This document shows positions 20,712 to 22,243 of a stretch of DNA of 22,243 nucleotides, piece after piece. A model generated the notes under the pieces. It was not told the origin of the DNA. It was given only the letters and a program-made list of their open reading frames with translations, and searched no databases. The stretch covers positions 1 to 22,243 of IMG/VR virus record IMGVR_UViG_3300001341_000013; one strand, 5' to 3'. Source of the DNA: a virus. Position 1 is the stretch's first letter; each line of letters starts with the position of its first letter. Both the position numbers and the translations under genes were made by a program.

Positions 20712-22243
20712 ATGTTTTCGGCGGCTCTCGGCCTAATTGGAGGGATCGGCTCCATCGTCTCGGCTGGATACCAATACCAGCTCGGGATGGAGGAGCTTGC
20801 GCTCAAGCGGAAGGCCCTGAAAACGCAGACGGAGTTTGGCCAACTTCAGTACGGTATGGCGCTGGACGAAATCCGAAAGCAGGACGAGCAGCGCGAGTAC
20901 ATCAAGGAACAGAACGAGCGAAACCAGCTCGCCCAGTCTCTTGAGCGATCCAAGATTGAGGCGCAGCGACGCCAACGTTTGGCCGCCTACCAGGAAGAGC
21001 GCGACTATGTCGTCAACCGACAGGTCGAGATCGATCGAGCACAAGCCGAACAGTTTGCCCTCGAACTGGAAGCCTATCTCCAGAACCGGGAACTCGCCCA
21101 ATCAGAACGCGAAACAGCTCTTGCCTACCTCGAAGAGGCCAAAGCAACTGCGCGCGGAGAGCGTGACGAGGACATCCGCCGGCTCCGCATGGAACAGATC
21201 ACGGCGGCTCAGGAGCGAGACTTCGCCATCGAAGAAATGCGAGGCGCTCAGCAGATCGCGGCGGCGGAACGCGCTGACGACATCGCTTACCGAGATCGGA
21301 TCATCGGCGAGCTTGGCACAATGCAGGATAGCCTGTTCGAAGCCTACGCCCAGATGGAGCCCATCGAGGCTCCAAGCGGCTTCTCTGAAGCCGAACTGAT
21401 CAGCACGATTGCGAACTACGAAGACAATGCCGTGGCCAATGTGGACCGCGCCGCAGACCGTGTGGCCTCCATCGCCGAGGCCGGCTTGATCAAGGGCGGC
21501 ATGGCCAACTCTACCGCTGGCACCGCAGAGCGCAGCCGCATCGCTCAACGCCTCGCTCTCGACTATGACAATGCCCGCTTGGCCGCGCGCCAGCAGGCGA
21601 TGGACTACATCCAAGGCAAGGAGCGTCTGAAGTCCACCGACTTCGAGCGCAGGATGAGCGCGCGCGGAACCCGCTTCTCCGAGATCGAGGGCCTCTATGC
21701 GCCCATCGTCGACGCGCTTTCCCGAGAACGACGCACCCTGTCGGCAAACGATTACCAGACGCCGATTGGTGTTGGCACAGCCAACGTCGGCCGCCAGCTC
21801 GTCACCGCAAACCAGTATGCCTCACCCTTGGCCGTCAACTCCGCAGCTATCGCGCCCACCGGAATGTCAAGCCGCATGGGCAACACACTCAATCTGCCGT
21901 CCATTGCGGAAGCATATGTCACGACGGGAGACTACAACCAGTTTCAGCCCCAGCTCTGGAACATCGATGGCCCCGCAAACTACATGGCCAACGCCTCCCA
22001 GCTTGTTCAGACCGCAGGCTATCATGATCCGATGCCTTTCCTTGAGATGGCTGGCCAGACATCCGCTGCCGGCTTCAAGGCCATTGGCGGCGCTTTGAAC
22101 GATCTCCAGCGTGGCGGCTGGGGTCGCCGCTTTTCACCCTCTTCGTCAGCCTCTGGATCAACCGGTATGGCGGCTAGCGGCCTCAATTACCCGATCCCCC
22201 AGTCTCGGCCGGGCACAAACCCGTTCCCGATGGCTCAGTTCGG
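20712..22243 (+). CDS. Internal virion / DNA-ejection protein candidate (3' end beyond window)
   Basis: The frame is open from ATG 20712 to the last base (510 codons, no stop), so the gene is cut by the window edge. The N-terminus is glycine-rich and hydrophobic (MFSAALGLIGGIGSIVSAGY), like the membrane-active starts of podovirus internal virion proteins (T7 gp14 type). About 170 residues of charged coiled coil rich in Glu, Arg and Gln follow (LEELA/ERDEDIRRLRMEQ-like heptads). Then comes a region with IANYEDNAVANVDRAADR and SIAEAGLIKGGMANSTAGT, and an Asn/Gly/Ser/Pro-rich tail. Such proteins leave the capsid early and form a channel for DNA entry. The call is based on composition, the N-terminus and position. 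Confidence 0.7.
   Translation, partial: MFSAALGLIGGIGSIVSAGYQYQLGMEELALKRKALKTQTEFGQLQYGMALDEIRKQDEQREYIKEQNERNQLAQSLERSKIEAQRRQRLAAYQEERDYVVNRQVEIDRAQAEQFALELEAYLQNRELAQSERETALAYLEEAKATARGERDEDIRRLRMEQITAAQERDFAIEEMRGAQQIAAAERADDIAYRDRIIGELGTMQDSLFEAYAQMEPIEAPSGFSEAELISTIANYEDNAVANVDRAADRVASIAEAGLIKGGMANSTAGTAERSRIAQRLALDYDNARLAARQQAMDYIQGKERLKSTDFERRMSARGTRFSEIEGLYAPIVDALSRERRTLSANDYQTPIGVGTANVGRQLVTANQYASPLAVNSAAIAPTGMSSRMGNTLNLPSIAEAYVTTGDYNQFQPQLWNIDGPANYMANASQLVQTAGYHDPMPFLEMAGQTSAAGFKAIGGALNDLQRGGWGRRFSPSSSASGSTGMAASGLNYPIPQSRPGTNPFPMAQF

Noticed and set aside
1-22243. tRNA genes, CRISPR arrays, insertion sequences, integrase or attachment sites
   Set aside because: No cloverleaf-like segments, regularly spaced repeats, transposase motifs or recombinase motifs were found by reading both strands. 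A weak tRNA could be missed without a covariance search.

Overview
The window is a contiguous block of late (virion assembly and lysis) genes of a tailed double-stranded DNA phage or prophage. The tail genes are podovirus-like: a P22/T7-style nozzle-like protein and long coiled-coil internal or tail proteins, with no tape measure, tail tube or sheath gene. The DNA is roughly 60% G+C. All genes but one lie on the + strand and are tightly packed, with many stop/start overlaps such as ATGA and taATG. Composition, Shine-Dalgarno usage and a lipoprotein spanin point to a Gram-negative host, perhaps an alphaproteobacterium. That host guess is inference only.

Layout. 1-700: a lone exported small protein (158-538), then a strong rho-independent terminator (619-660). 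703-4732: packaging genes, namely a zinc-ribbon protein in the usual small-terminase position, a small protein, and the large terminase. The terminase is interrupted by an intein just before its Walker B motif. 4775-9557: small ORF, portal, coiled-coil protein, a tail fibre ending in a C1q-like domain, and an unknown protein. 9533-11422: lysis genes, namely a permuted NlpC/P60-like (YiiX-type) protein, overlapping i-spanin/o-spanin (Rz/Rz1-like) genes, and a GH19 endolysin with a peptidoglycan-binding domain. 11419-14557: unknown protein, scaffold-like protein, antisense HNH endonuclease, and a DUF5309/SU10-type major capsid protein followed by a UUCG-loop terminator. 14619-22243: head-completion candidates, nozzle-like protein, a second fibre-like protein, a GNAT acetyltransferase, and two large coiled-coil proteins, the last cut by the window edge.

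Two observations stand out. First, the terminase intein has its splicing blocks in the terminase frame, but the HNH endonuclease inside it is encoded in the +1 frame, with its own Shine-Dalgarno and GTG start. The terminase frame stays open across the whole nuclease. Second, a conserved element, ACCGGAYGACA, occurs five times, always on the + strand and always 30-190 nt upstream of a gene at the head of a functional block (packaging, portal, lysis, capsid, internal/tail). An A/T-rich -10-like hexamer starts 26-29 nt after each motif start. I read this as a candidate family of phage late promoters. At two sites it would give nearly leaderless transcripts.

No tRNA, rRNA, CRISPR array, integrase, replication gene or recognisable attachment site was found.
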